Of a stretch of DNA of 64,000 bases, positions 11,089 to 22,377 are shown in pieces. Numbering within the stretch: the first letter of the stretch is position 1; every line of letters begins with the position of its first letter. Source of the stretch: Nageia nagi (taxonomy: Eukaryota; Pinophyta); assembly GCA_050084985.1 (NCBI GenBank), contig JBITNC010000001.1, positions 48,484,001-48,548,000 on the forward strand, written 5' to 3'. Below the pieces are notes generated by a model. That model saw only the letters and a list, made by a program, of their open reading frames with translations, was not told the origin of the DNA and ran no database searches. The translations under genes were made by a program, and so were the position numbers.

Positions 11089-12312
11089 ATGGATCAATTA
11101 AGCAGATATTTTGAGTCCAGGAAGCTCCCTGTTAACATGAATGCATCCCAGAGGAGGCGGTTCAGAATACATGCTCAAATTTACATAGAGATAGATCAAG
11201 CGCTATATAAAAGGAATCATAATGGTGTTTTGTTGAGATGCGTACCCATGATGAAGATAGTAAAGCTGATCAAAGAATTTCATTCTAGAATATCCAGAGG
11301 TCATTATTCAAGATACATAATGGTGAGTAAGATCATCCAAGCTGGATATTATTGGCCCACTATGTTTAAAGAAGCCTTTGCAAAATCCCAGAGCTGTGAG
11401 AAATGTCAGAGATTCATGGGAAGGAAGAGAAGTGCAACGTTACCGCTAGAACGAATTCAGGTTGAAGAACCTTTTCAACAATGGGGGTTGGATTTTATTA
11501 GAGTTATTAATCCCAATTCATCGCTTGAGCATAAATTCATTCTCATCGCTACAGACTTTTTCACCAGATGGGCAGAAGCAAAGGTTGTAAAGGAAGCAAA
11601 TCAGAAGACCGTTCTAAAATTTATTGAGAAATTAATCACCAGGTATGGTATTCCCCAAATGATCATTTCAGATAATGGCTTAGCATTTGTGGGGGCAAAG
11701 GTTACTAATTTTGCCATGAGGTTTGGTATCTATTGGAAGATGTCTTCGAATTATTACCCTCAGGGTAATGGGCTAGTTGAGTTTACGAACAAGAATTTGA
11801 TCTAGATTCTCAAAAGAACAGTGGAAGATAATCCCCAAACTTGGCATGAAAAGCTCAATTGGGCATTATGGGCAGATAGGATCACAATGAAGCTAGCTAT
11901 TAAGGCCAGCCCGTATACATCAGTGTACGGTAAAAGGGTTGTATTACCAAGTCATTTTGAGCTTCTAACTTTAAAAATTTTACAGGAGTATGGGGAAGAT
12001 TTTGAACCACTACAAGTCTGCATGAACAAATTATTACACTTGGAAGAACTCCAGAATCAATCATATCAAAATTTGCAAAATAGAAATGAAATAGTTAAGA
12101 AATGGTTTGATAACCAAAAAACCACTTCGAAAAATTTTAAAGAGGGAGATCTGGTATTGAAATGGGATGAGGATAGAGCTAAGATAGGGAAACATAAAAA
12201 GTTTGAGTCCTTATGGTCCAGACCTTACATGATAGCCAGATGCACGGGAAAAAACTCATTTGAAATAGCAAAATTGAACGGGTGGCAGCTATCGATCTTG
12301 GTAAATGCGTAG
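11089..12312 (+). pseudogene. Element E integrase, nearly intact core
   Basis: The zinc-binding HHCC set is complete: His at 11281 and 11302, Cys at 11395 and 11404. The catalytic core has Asp at 11491 (GLDF), Asp at 11671 (SDNG) and Glu at 11779 (GNGLVEF), giving the D,D-35-E spacing. A C-terminal stretch (KWDEDRAKIGKHKKFES, then RPYMIARC) matches the GPY/F-type end. One TAG at 11803 and a final TAG at 12310, both at expected Gln, interrupt it. Integrase would insert the DNA copy. Confidence 0.92.
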
Positions 12313-12764
12313 CATTTAAAGTGTTATAAACTCGCATGTGTGGGAGATTAATCAAAAGAAAGGATATGATTTTGTACATATTGTAAATAGCATGTTGTGT
12401 TCATTTAATTTAAGCAAGTGTGATGGTTGTTTGTCATTTAATAGCAGTGAAATATTAATGGGAATAACACGTTTGCACCGATAGAATTGGAGTTTCTAAG
12501 AAAATCAACAGTATCAAATCTTGAGATTTCCAAGAAAATCATGAAAAATTAGATTTGTTATAAATGAAAGTATTGATGGAGTTATTTCATGCAAGTAAAA
12601 GGTGGTGCATTAACCCTTGAAGCTGATTTTAAAAGGGCCAAAGGTAGTTCATTTCAAATTTACCCAAACTTCAAATTCATGAGAGAGTTAAAGATCAAAA
12701 GGCAAGAAGCATAGAATATTATCGACAGTGATTAGAGTAAGCAAAGTATTTCAAAATATTGAGC
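12313..12764 (+). other. Spacer between integrase and 3' ORF of element E
   Basis: The sequence is AT-rich with no open frame or recognised motif. It would be the place for a splice acceptor or internal promoter for the downstream frame, but none could be singled out. Confidence 0.5.
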
Positions 12765-15700
12765 ATGGCCCCCTCTCAAACCAAAGTTGTTAAAGGAGTT
12801 ATTGATTCAATGGAGTTGCTGTAAGACACCAAAATAATAGCTCAAAACAAAAATCCTAAGGGCATAGCTGAAGGAAAGTGCCTAAATTTTAGCTTTAACC
12901 ATATTGCACATGCTCCCATGGGGTTGAGGTTAATGTATTTCATTCCCCATAGATGCCTTCTAGCCCTTGAGTTGGTAGATTTAGTAAAAAAGGGGTTTGA
13001 TGCTACCTTGAGGATTGTTAAAAATCCTCTTGGTAAAACTGTTCTCAGCCTGGACCCCCCTTCAACTATAAAAGCTTTCAACCCACCACCACCTCAATCC
13101 ACTCCCATGGTAGTGAATTGAGATACAAGTCCAAGTGCTAAATTGAAAACAAATCTTCTAGTTTGGCTAAACAAGAATGGAGAGGGTGCAATGAGTTTCA
13201 AAGAGGTCCCTCAGTTAGAAGTCTCGCTAGCCAGTTTTAACACACATGCTCGGTTGTTACTATCCATGTTGTCAATTGTTGCAGGAGAGCAATCTGATAG
13301 ATATATTTCCCTAAGCAAGCTGACCATAGCATATCTGATATCCCACCCCAGATCCCCCATTATTTATAACTGGTTAGTTACTATTTCAAATGGGATCTCC
13401 AAGTAGTTATGAATAATAGAGGAAGGTTCCCATTTTGCTTTCGTCTCATACCTAATTTGGTTATTCATTCATCAGAATTCTGATTATTTTTCTCAAATGA
13501 CCTTGAATAAGCAAAGTGAGGATGAGTCCCTCAAATCTATAGATAAATGGACTGAAGAGGTTAGAATAGGAGCTAATTATTACAATTTTATAGAGCATTT
13601 TTTATTTCCAGTAATGAGTTTAATGGCTCTGACAATCCCAAGATTATCGGTAGCCTCCCAACTATACCTCAGGATGCCATATGGTGAGACAGGAGATTGG
13701 TTTTTTGCTGAGGAGGGGACTTTCATTAGGTTGTACAGTTTTTTGGGGGCTCCATTTTTGCTACCTATTCATGTCACAGATTGGGTTTTTAGCATGGAGT
13801 TCACTAGGCAAATGGACTATATAGATGCCAAGTACAGGATAGCGACAAAGAAGAGGGTCACTTATAGCCTCCCACTTAGAGTCCATGATTTGGTGTTGCA
13901 GCATAGGGGCAGAAGCGAGGGTCTAGAACAAAAGCTTCTGGGGTTGAGACTTAAAAAAATAAACCAATTTTTATTGTATGAACTAAAGGATATTTTTGGT
14001 AAGAAGTTGAGAAGCCAGCCTAATCCTCTGAGCTTCAAGACAGATATAAGGCCAGAGTTCAAGCAGTGGAGAAATCTAGCAAGTGAAGACTGGGTGATGC
14101 CCTGAAACTTACTTTTAAAAGATTTATTACCTCCATGGATGAGCTTTTATGATAAGAAATCCAATTTTGACCCTAAGATAGACTCCATCTCAAAAGCATC
14201 CTTGACTACCCTGAGGAGTCAGAAGTGGAGTGAAGAGAAAATTGCGGCATTTATATGATACAGAGTTGAGTCCAAAAATAAGCTTTCCCCTTTGGAGTTC
14301 AATTTGGATAACAAATTTGAGGAGATGTGGTAGATTGAGCATCCTATGGATGTCTCATTGGATGATTCTTTAGCAATTTTTGGTGGAGAGGAGCAGCAAC
14401 AATAGTTAAAGGCAGCTCAAGCCCCTGTCCCCAGAGAGCAAGTTAGTGAAGAAGCCAGAGAGATCACTCCGAAGACTTCCCAAGAAGTGGGCAAAAAGTA
14501 GGGGAAAGTCTATATAGCAAAGAGAAAGGCCACAAAAGCTCCTCAATCACCAAAGAAAAGAAAGAGGAGCTCCACTCCCATAGGTATGCTTTCTTCTCTT
14601 ATTCCTCCTCCTATCTTTGTTGTTTCTTCTGGTCTCTTGGCAATTATTCCACCTCCGACAGTTACCCCCATTTCATCTTATTCACCTTCCATCGTCATTG
14701 CTTCATCCCCACCATCACCAACCCTTACACCACTTCCTAATTCACCACCACCATTCACATGGTCTAAACCCACTTCATTTTCATCGATTCCCCTCATCAC
14801 TCCCCCCATCGGTGTCATTTTTGTACCATCATTGCCTCCATCATCCACTCCAGAGCCATCTATACTTGCACCCATTAGTAGCAGTGTCTCTGGCCCTAGT
14901 CAAGCTAGCCCTGTTACACTAGTTCAGCAGGTGGTACCCTCTTTCGCACCAGAGCTGAGCGTAGCCTCCCCATTCATCGCAATATCTGGTCAGCAGGTGT
15001 CGGTGAGTGGGATCATGGAGCAGTACAAGCAAGTGAAGTAGAATTACGAAGCTTGGATGCAGAAGCAAATGTAGAAAATCCTAGCACTTGATAATATGAT
15101 GAGGCTTTGAACATCTATGGATGTAAAAAGCAGAGTTTTAGAGGTTGCTATTGCCCAAGATCCTTAAGAGGGGCAAAGTGATTTGTCTGCAATGAACACC
15201 TAGGTAAGGATAGATACCAAGAGCATATCTTGAAGTGATAAGAATGAGCTGTTGCAAATAGCTGTGGACTTAAATATTTTTGAATTGACTAAATTAGAGG
15301 TCAAATATAATAAGCTTTAGAAGGAAAATGAAGCAATGAAGCAATAATTAGATTCTCAATGGCTAAAATTAAAAGCTGCAGACAATAATATAGTTGCTCT
15401 CAGAGCAAGCTTAGCTGCTACCCTGACTGCAGATAGCTTAGCAAAGAAAGATGTTGTCATAGCATAGAAGGATGTGAAAATTGCAACCAAATCAACTGAA
15501 GTAGCAATAAGAGAGATAATAATTGGCAATTTAAATGCCAACATTGCATAGATGCAGTTGAATTTGAATGTTAATAAGGTTGATAGAAATTTTTTGATCA
15601 AAATAAAAAAAAATTCCAGGAGTAATTATCCCCAAGGATTAAACAACTGATTCAACTCAGAGATCACATTGATCTATGTTTTTCAGAGTTGAAGAAATTA

Positions 15701-16264
15701 GAGACAAATGTCAGCCTCTGTGAAAGTACTATTGACCCCATGGAGAAGTTAGCAAAGAGGAAAAATAAAAAGCTGGGTGAGATTTCCAACAAGAAGCTTC
15801 AAGCCCTAAATGTGAGAAATAGAGTTGAATTAATCTCAATGATTAACTACCTAGTCCACGGGAAATGGGTGTGCTAACAAATAAAAAATAATTTAATCAA
15901 GTAGTTGCAGGGGGTAGAAACCCAAAAAGCTAAGATAAGGAAATTATCTGAGGTTGGATTTCCAGGATTATGGAAGGAGGATAATTCACCCATCTCTGAG
16001 GTTGAATTTTTGAAACACATTCAGGAAGATAGTCAAAAGGTAGAGGATATAGATTTATTACTGACTTCTTTTGATGAGTTAAATTTGTTTGAATTTTTTG
16101 ACCAATGTGCTAATAAAGGAGTGGTCCTGCAGTGGTTGTTGCACAAATATGGGCAAATCTCCTATGAAATTTTGAACAACATAGCTCTAGCCCAATCGAG
16201 AATAAAAGACTTCTCTGAAAGACATGCAAGTTGGGGTAAGGTTGTGCAATTTTTAGGGGTTTAG
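12765..16264 (+). pseudogene. Element E long 3' ORF (about 1,166 codons), unknown function, decayed
   Basis: The start is the ATG at 12765 (MAPSQTKVVKGVIDSMELL). The open stretches at 12918, 13143, 13497 and 14586 share this frame. One frame change at an A-run near 15605 leads to 15689-16264. About twenty in-frame stops occur, all TAG, TAA or TGA readable as changed CAG, CAA or CGA. The N-terminal 450 residues look globular (LRMPYGETGDWFFAEEGTF, YSFLGAPFLLPIHVTDWVF). Next comes a basic SPKKRKRSS nuclear-signal-like motif (about 14560), then about 150 Pro/Ser/Thr-rich residues (14586-15041), then about 400 residues of likely coiled coil. I do not recognise the family. Position matches the extra or env-like ORFs of Tat/Athila elements, but no signal peptide or transmembrane segment stands out. 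Confidence 0.75.
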
Positions 16265-16361
16265 AGTTGAGATAACAAATTTCATTTTGGTATTATTTTT
16301 CAGACTGAGTTCAAAATTCCTCTTTGATAAAGGTGAAATTTTCCCCCAGAAGTCACCATAA

Positions 16362-17524
16362 TGTATATCTATACATAATAAATTCTTTAATAAAGCCCCG
16401 ATGTACTTTACTTTCAATCATGAGTTCATTTTAAGATCCCTGAGAGTTTTTCTAAAGCAAATAAAGCATGCTGGAGCGAAATGATGATGTCACGGAAGAA
16501 AGGGTAGTCACAATTTTGGTAAAGACCGGGTTCTGAAGATGGTGAGGTCAGTAAGGGGTAATTAAAAAGCCAAAGTTAGTGAATAAAGCATGCTAGAGAG
16601 AAATAATGACATCACAAAAGAAAGGATAATCATAGTTTTAGAAATGATCAGGTTCCGGAGGAGGTGAGGTCAGCAAGAGATAATTGAAGAGCTGAAGTTC
16701 GTAAATTAAGTGTTCCAAAAGTAAAGTGTTCCAGAATAAAATGATGATGTCATGAAGGAAAAGATAGTCACATTTTGGCAAGAAATAGATCCTAAAGGAG
16801 GTGATACCTTGGAAAGGCAGAATCTTAGTTTTGAGAAGATGTTACCTTCCATGACCTTCTCAGTTTTGTAACATTCAAACAAGTGGCATATATAGATGAT
16901 GATAGTTAGAAGTGGCCAGAATCTTAAGGCCATTTTTTGTAACCATTCTATTTTCATTTTCTTGTAACTATTATTTTTTCAGTATAAGTAGATGAAAATA
17001 AAGTGAAAAAGGGGTCGAAAGCCCTAGTTTTGCTCTTTACATTTGTTCTCTAAAACCGATAATTTTTATTAGTAATATGATATCATCTTGACCTTTCTTG
17101 TCTAGCACTTGTAATTATTATCCTTAATTAGGTTACATTATGGTAGCTTGGCATGTTTCATAGATGATAATTACGAGCTGTTAGCATAACTATATCTGCA
17201 TACATGGTAGAGTAAAGCTAGGAAACTACTAGAGAGTGAGAGCTTGTACTATAGCTACTACACTAGATTCATGCCAAGGTTTCACGCCCTATGAAAGCCC
17301 ACACTGAACTAGTGATTCACCTTTACTTTCTCTCTTGTTACCCTAAGCCCTTTGCTTAAATTCTTCGCACTCTACTCCTTTTATTTTCTTTCCTGTTACT
17401 TCTCTTATACCCAATAGATAAGGAACCAACCTTCTCCGAAGATCAGACTATCACCATAGTCTGTTCTTGATTTACTTTGGTTGAGATTGTTCATGGCACA
17501 TATATTGCATAATTCTAATCAACA
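16362..17524 (+). repeat. 3' LTR of element E
   Basis: This aligns along its length with 5167-6330. It starts TGTATATC and ends AATCAACA. The three bzip-like sites read TGATGTCA (16485-16492), TGACATCA (16607-16614) and TGATGTCA (16745-16752), each the alternative CpG-decay product to the one in the 5' LTR. No clear polypurine tract precedes it. Confidence 0.92.
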
Positions 17525-18135
17525 ATCATCAAAGGGAAGATAAAAATGTACCATTTATTTAAACAAAATCATTGAATTAAGAACCTAACTTCTTGCTTGT
17601 GGGTTAAATTGGATCAATGATGAGTTTATGGTCTTCATCATTATTCAAAACATTTCTTCAAAGTTTAAAAACTTTGAAATGGTTATGGAAATTAGGTTTG
17701 ATTATGAAGAAGAAGTCATCCCTTTTGAGAACCTTTCTAGGCTCCTTTTGAATCATGAGAAAATCTTTAATAAAAAGATGTTGATTTCTTCTTATAAAGA
17801 TAATAACATTGCTCTTGGAGAAACTAAAACTTTTTTTAAGAAGAAGTTCAACTATCAAAAAAAATCTTAACCTTTTTCTTCTAAAAGATTTGAGAAAAGA
17901 GGTAATAGCAACAATAGTAGCAAGAACAATGGCAATAACAAAAACAACAATAGTAGTAAGAACAATAGTAACAATAACCATTTCAAGTAAAGAGATGGAA
18001 AAGGCAAAGAAAATAATCTATATCTTAAGAAAAAATTTTATGGTAAGTGTAACTATTGTTGCATCCAATATCACAAAGAAATTAATTACTACAAAAAGAA
18101 AAGAAAAGAAAAGAATAAAGGTAATGAAAATGTAA
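17525..18135 (+). pseudogene. Element A gag, 3' part
   Basis: This continues gag from 5166 across element E. It includes INDEFMVF, then FKNFEMVMEIRFDYEEEV and an Asn/Ser/Lys-rich tract with a zinc-knuckle remnant CNYCCIQYHKEINYY (about 18050-18085), where the last Cys has become Tyr. Frames 17628-17870 and 17809-18135 overlap and show frame changes. It corresponds to 31300-31880 in element C. Confidence 0.82.
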
Positions 18136-18480
18136 AGAACTTCAAATGAAAGAAGAATATTCAAATTGATTTTGTTGTGATGCTCTACTCCATATTTTGC
18201 ACTTTTTTATGTGATTGCATTGTTGACTCTAGTTGTAGTAAACATCTATGCTTTGAAAAAGAAAATTAAAAAAAAAAATTAAGTATAAAAAAGATGTAAT
18301 TGTAATAGGTGATAACTCTACCCTTGAAGTTCAAGGAATTGGAAATGTGTTGATTCATAGAAAGGTTCTTGATTATGTGCTCTATGTTCCTAAGCTTAGG
18401 ATGAACCTTCTTTTAGTGATCTAAGTTGCTAAAAAAGGGTACTCTTTTAATTTTGAATCGCAATCTTGATGCATGAAGAA
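18136..18480 (+). pseudogene. Element A protease, decayed
   Basis: IVDSSCSKHLCFEKEN contains the copia protease motif with Asp-Ser-Ser at 18225-18233 in place of Asp-Ser-Gly. The same DSS occurs in element C. Downstream, VLDYVLYVPKLRMNLL-like sequence matches the usual end of copia protease. Stops and frame changes are present. Confidence 0.8.
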
Positions 18481-18559
18481 AGGACTTGCCATATTGGTTA
18501 AAGGATCAATAAAAGATAATCTCTACATTATAGATCAAGTTCCATCAAAGATGTATCTT

Positions 18560-19510
18560 GCTACAAGGGTGTATTCTAAAGGCAATTTTGGCACCATCAT
18601 TTAAGGCACCTTAACCATAAGAGTATTCAAGTCATAAAGATCAAGAACTTGTGGAAGGTTTGCCTTCAGTTTCTTCTTCGATTGGTCTATGTGAGAAGTG
18701 CATTCTTGGTAAGATGCATAAACAAAAATTTGAAAAATATAAGGTAATAAGAGCTTCTCAAACTCTTCAACTTGTGCATTCAAATTTGATGTGTCATTTT
18801 TAGAATAAGTTGCTTGGATGAGCATCTTACATCTTAACCTTCATTGATGACTTTTGTAGAATGACCTTTGGGTATCTACTTGAGTACAAGGATCAAACTT
18901 TTGAGAGATTTAAAATTTTTAAAGCTTTTTTTGAGAATCAAACTAATCGTAAAATCAAGATGTTGAGATCAAATAATGGGGAAGAATATAATAACAATGA
19001 GTTTAATGATTATTATGCTAAGCATGGAATCAAGAGGCAGGTTACGAATCCTTACACTCCTTAGCAAAATGGTGTTATCAAAAGAAAAAATAAAATAATT
19101 ATAGAAATGACTAGATACATGTTGGGTAATCTTCCTAGGTTTCTTGTGGGGAGAAGTTATGAGCACTGCTATTTACACTCTAAATAGGTGTTTCATAAAA
19201 GCTATTTAGGGTAAAACTCCTTTTGAGACATGATCAAGAAGAAAACCTAACATTTCTCATCTTAAGGTGTTTAGTTGTGAAGCATTCTCCTACATTATTT
19301 CTAAGAAAAGGAAAAAGTTAGATAAAAAGGCTAAAAAATGTATCTTTATGGGTTATGAAAGTCAGCATAGAGGCTACAGGATTTACTCTCCATCCTACAA
19401 AGTTGTGTTTATTTCAAAGGATGTAAAGTTTAATGAACTTCTTAAAGAATCTACTTCTAATAAAGATGTTGATGATCCAGAGGAATCTTCAATTGCACCT
19501 AGCTAGTTAG
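18560..19510 (+). pseudogene. Element A integrase, decayed
   Basis: The zinc-binding region (FWHHHLRHLNHKSIQV, then CEKCILGKMHKQ in shifted frames) and core are recognisable: TFIDDFCRMTFGYLLEYKD, MLRSNNGEEYNNNEF and NGVIKRKNKI. Two catalytic residues are changed. The second Asp (SDNG) reads Asn, and the Glu of NGVVERKN reads Lys at 19080-19082. The C-terminal part (19267-19506) has GYESQHRGYRIYSPSYKVV, the copia-specific GKGY-like region. Not functional. Confidence 0.85.
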
Positions 19511-19559
19511 ATATTGATGTATACAAGTCACCTTAGAAATAAAATTCTCTAACACAAAG

Positions 19560-20480
19560 GGTTACAAGGAGCATGAACTTGAATAAATCTTTATTTCCCA
19601 AGATTGACAATAAGCATGAGCTCTCATCTTTCAAAGAAGCTTTTAAGCAGAAGTGCTGGATGGAAGCTATGAAAGTGGAGTATGAGGTACTTATGAAAAA
19701 TAAATCTTGAAACTTAGTTTTTTATCCCAATGAGAAGAATGTGATTGGAAATAAGTGGATTTATAAGATCAAATTTAATTCTATTGGAGATATTGAAAAT
19801 ACAAGGTAAGGTTAGTAGCCAAAGATTTTACTTACAAATATGATGTAGATTATGAGGAAACTTTTGCTTCCATGGAAAAAATGCCTATTATGAGAATTAT
19901 CTTTGCTCTTTTTAGGATGGAAATTTTTTCAACTTGATGTCAAGAGTGCATTTCTCAATAGTGACTTAAATGTAGAAATCTTCATGAATCAACCAGAAGG
20001 GTTCAATATGGAAGGCAAATATTTCTTTATATGCAAGCTAAAGAAGTCATTATATGGACTTAAGAAAGCACCTAGAGCCTGGTATAGGAAGATTTTTAAG
20101 ATATTTTGTAGATATTGGTTTCTTCAAGTGCTTTTTTGACTTTGATCTATATGTGCTCAATCAAAGAAAAGATGTGGTTTTAATTCTCTTTTATGTGGAT
20201 AATCTTTTGATTACTAATAATAATGATAAAATCATTTAAGAATGCATATCCAAGCGTAAAGCAACATTTGAAATGATTGATCTTAGTTTTTTGCACTACT
20301 ATTTTAGAATGCAAATGAATCAATACAAAGATTGTACTTATCTTAGTCAATCTAAGTATATATCAAAAATCTTGTAAAAGTTTGGAATGGAAGAGTGTAG
20401 ATATGCTATGATCTCAATCTCTACTAGAACCATTATTTCTCTGAGCTCCAACTCTCAGTTGGTTGATGCTATTGTTTATA
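19560..20480 (+). pseudogene. Element A reverse transcriptase, decayed
   Basis: Copia RT motifs are present: NVIGNKWIYKIKFNSIGDI, FQLDVKSAFLNSDLNVEIF, MNQPEGF, KKSLYGLKKAPRAWYRKI. The catalytic YVDD reads YVDN (about 20191-20202), a loss of the second Asp. Frames change near 19800, 19900 and 20110. Confidence 0.88.
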
Positions 20481-20489
20481 AGTAATTAA

Positions 20490-21150
20490 TTGGTATTCTT
20501 TTGTATTTGACTATTTTTAGGCTAGATATTACTTTTGCAGTGAATCTAATGGCATGATTCATACAAAAACCATATGTTGAACATCTCAATGTTGTTAAGA
20601 AAATATTGAGGTATGTTATAGGGACAAAGGATCTTTCTCTCAAATATTCTAAGTTACCCTCATTTGTTCTCTCAAGGTTCTCAGATTCTAACTATGGAGA
20701 AGATAGAGATGATAGAAAATCAATTTTTGTGTATGTTTTTAGCATTGGTTTAAGTGCTATATTTTGGGCTTCCAAGAAGCAACCTAATATTTCTCTTTCC
20801 ACCATAGAAGCTGAAATACCATGTCATGTCTATTGTAGCTCATGAAGCTATTTGGTTAAGGTATCTTCTGAAAGAAATTGGATATAAGCAAGCAAGCTAG
20901 CTCATCTTTAACTTTTTTAGATAATCAATTAGCTATTTCTTTGGCTAAGAATCATGTGTTCTATTAGAAAATAAAACATACGTAAATCCATATCTATTTT
21001 ATCAAGCAAAAAGTTCTTAATAGCATCATACACTTGGAGTATTTTCCATCCACCTTAAACTCTACTGATTTTTTCTTCAAGCTCCTCTTGAAAGCTCAAT
21101 TTTGTAAGCTTAGGGATGCTATCAAGTTAGTAAAGTTCCCTCAAGGGGGA
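20490..21150 (+). pseudogene. Element A RNase H and end of pol
   Basis: HVVKKILRYVIGTKDLSLKY, SRFSDSNYGEDRDDRKS and FWASKKQPNISLSTIEAE match the copia RNase H region, which normally reads SDADWAGDxDDRKSTSG and SLSTAEAE. The tail resembles KLRDAIxLVKF and ends at a purine tract at 21143-21151. Confidence 0.85.
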
Positions 21151-21151
21151 G
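21143..21151 (+). other. Internal polypurine tract of element A
   Basis: AAGGGGGAG occurs about 720 bp upstream of the 3' LTR. The identical 9-mer is at the matching place in C (34775-34783) and directly before the C 3' LTR (35969-35977). Confidence 0.5.
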
Positions 21152-21249
21152 TGAAGTTTAAATTCTTATGTTGAATTCACATTTGTGATGACAACTTCAC
21201 CCTTAGGAGGATTTTGTGCTATATAGTGTTAATTTTTTTGTACATCTTC

Positions 21250-21425
21250 ATGGTAAGTTCGCTGTACGTGAGGAACTTGTACAAATTTTAGAGTAAAAAG
21301 ATTGGCCAATCTAGCACTGTACAATTATCCATGTGTGAGAAACTCTTATATATCTTTTGGCACTGTTCAATTATCCATATGTGAGAAACTTATGTGTGCA
21401 TGCTTTAATTTGTAATAATAATCAA
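21250..21425 (+). repeat. Short version of the 3' minisatellite in element A
   Basis: About two to three units containing CAATTATCCATATGTGAGAAACT with CACTGT spacers are present. Element C has eleven units in the same place. Confidence 0.75.
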
Positions 21426-21861
21426 CATGTGTTATATATAGCAGGTGACTATGAGTTTTGGCTTGGCATCTTCATGATGACTTATAGTGCACCATTGATC
21501 AGTTCATGATGGCATTTGTGTGATTCATATATCCTTATTGATATGAATATGTTGCATCTAAGTGATCTTATTATTTGAGCTTCTTATGAACTACAAGTTT
21601 ATTTGAGATAACATGTTACTTACTTTGCATATTCAGGCTCTTGAAGATTCTCCATGACTTCCAGTTGGATGACTACTTCATGTACATTGAAACTAATTAT
21701 GATTAATGATTGTATTTGGTAAAGAAGTGAGTTTAAAACTAAATCTTGCTTACTTCATAAATATGTAAAAAGTTCTCATCTTTGGTTGTATCTATTTGAA
21801 GGAGAACACTCTTACTTTCTCTTCTTCTTCTCTCTTATTTGCTCTATCCCAATATTGCATT

Positions 21862-21870
21862 AAAGAGGAG
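21862..21870 (+). other. Polypurine tract of element A
   Basis: AAAGAGGAG lies directly before the 3' LTR and is a changed form of the AAGGGGGAG seen in C. It would prime second-strand synthesis. Confidence 0.7.
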
Positions 21871-22372
21871 TGTTGAGATGTATAATGCATTATTGTAAAG
21901 GTTTTGTAATAGTCTTCTATGAAATTTCACCAATACGTAAAGGTATCATTTGGTACCTTAAGTATTTAAGTTAATATAATAATGTAACTTATCCTACACT
22001 TCATGTCATAAGCATGCCCCTTGGGTAAAAGGGAGTGCATGTCATGCCTTTGTACATTAGGTAAAAGGGTGCCAAAGAGGGATTTTGGCTTATAAATAGA
22101 AGGCTCCCTCTTTGTTATCATACATCAATTTATAGAGTAAAGTTATCCTATAAGATAGTGCTTAAGAGTTGAGATTAGGAGAATTGTAAAAGAGTTGTAT
22201 TTATGATTGAAGTAAAGATCTAGTTAGTGGATGTACTCCTAGTTGGAAGAACCACTTTACATCTTGAGTTATTTTATGAGATTATTTATGCTTAAGTTCT
22301 TAATGTTGAATTAGTGAGCTTCCATATGATCTTGGTAGTTTAAGATTATTTATGTTATAGTTCATTCCTTCA
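21871..22372 (+). repeat. 3' LTR of element A
   Basis: This starts TGTTGAGATG and ends CTTCA, followed by the target copy TAATA (22373-22377). It aligns end to end with 1334-1828. Confidence 0.92.
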
Positions 22373-22377
22373 TAATA

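Larger units (their letters stand above)
5167..17524 (+). mobile_element. Element E: Ty3/gypsy retrotransposon of Tat/Athila type with extra RNase H and long 3' ORF
   Basis: LTRs of 1164 and 1163 bp (5167-6330, 16362-17524) flank gag, protease, an additional RNase H, RT, the ordinary RNase H, integrase and a long 3' open frame. Integrase after RT defines the Ty3/gypsy order. The extra RNase H resembles the plant RVT_3 type found in Tat elements. Target duplication is CTCAT/ATCAT with one difference. Differences between the LTRs are almost all transitions. It is the youngest element of the three-level nest, but every frame is broken. Confidence 0.9.
1334..22372 (+). mobile_element. Element A: full-length Ty1/copia retrotransposon, interrupted by element E
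   Basis: Two LTRs (1334-1828 and 21871-22372) flank leader, gag, protease, integrase, RT and RNase H in the copia order. A perfect 5-bp target duplication TAATA sits at 1329-1333 and 22373-22377. The element itself is about 8.7 kb once the 12.36-kb element E (5167-17524) is removed. By eye the two LTRs differ at roughly one position in ten, more than the pair in C, so A appears older than C. All reading frames are broken. Confidence 0.92.

Noticed and set aside
12765-16264. Envelope-like protein in element E
   Set aside because: No signal peptide, cleavage site or transmembrane segment is visible, and the basic nuclear-signal-like motif and coiled coil point elsewhere. Left as unknown.
17658-17981. 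Minus-strand Ile/Val-rich frame opposite gag of element A
   Set aside because: Shadow of the Asn/Lys-rich gag on the plus strand.
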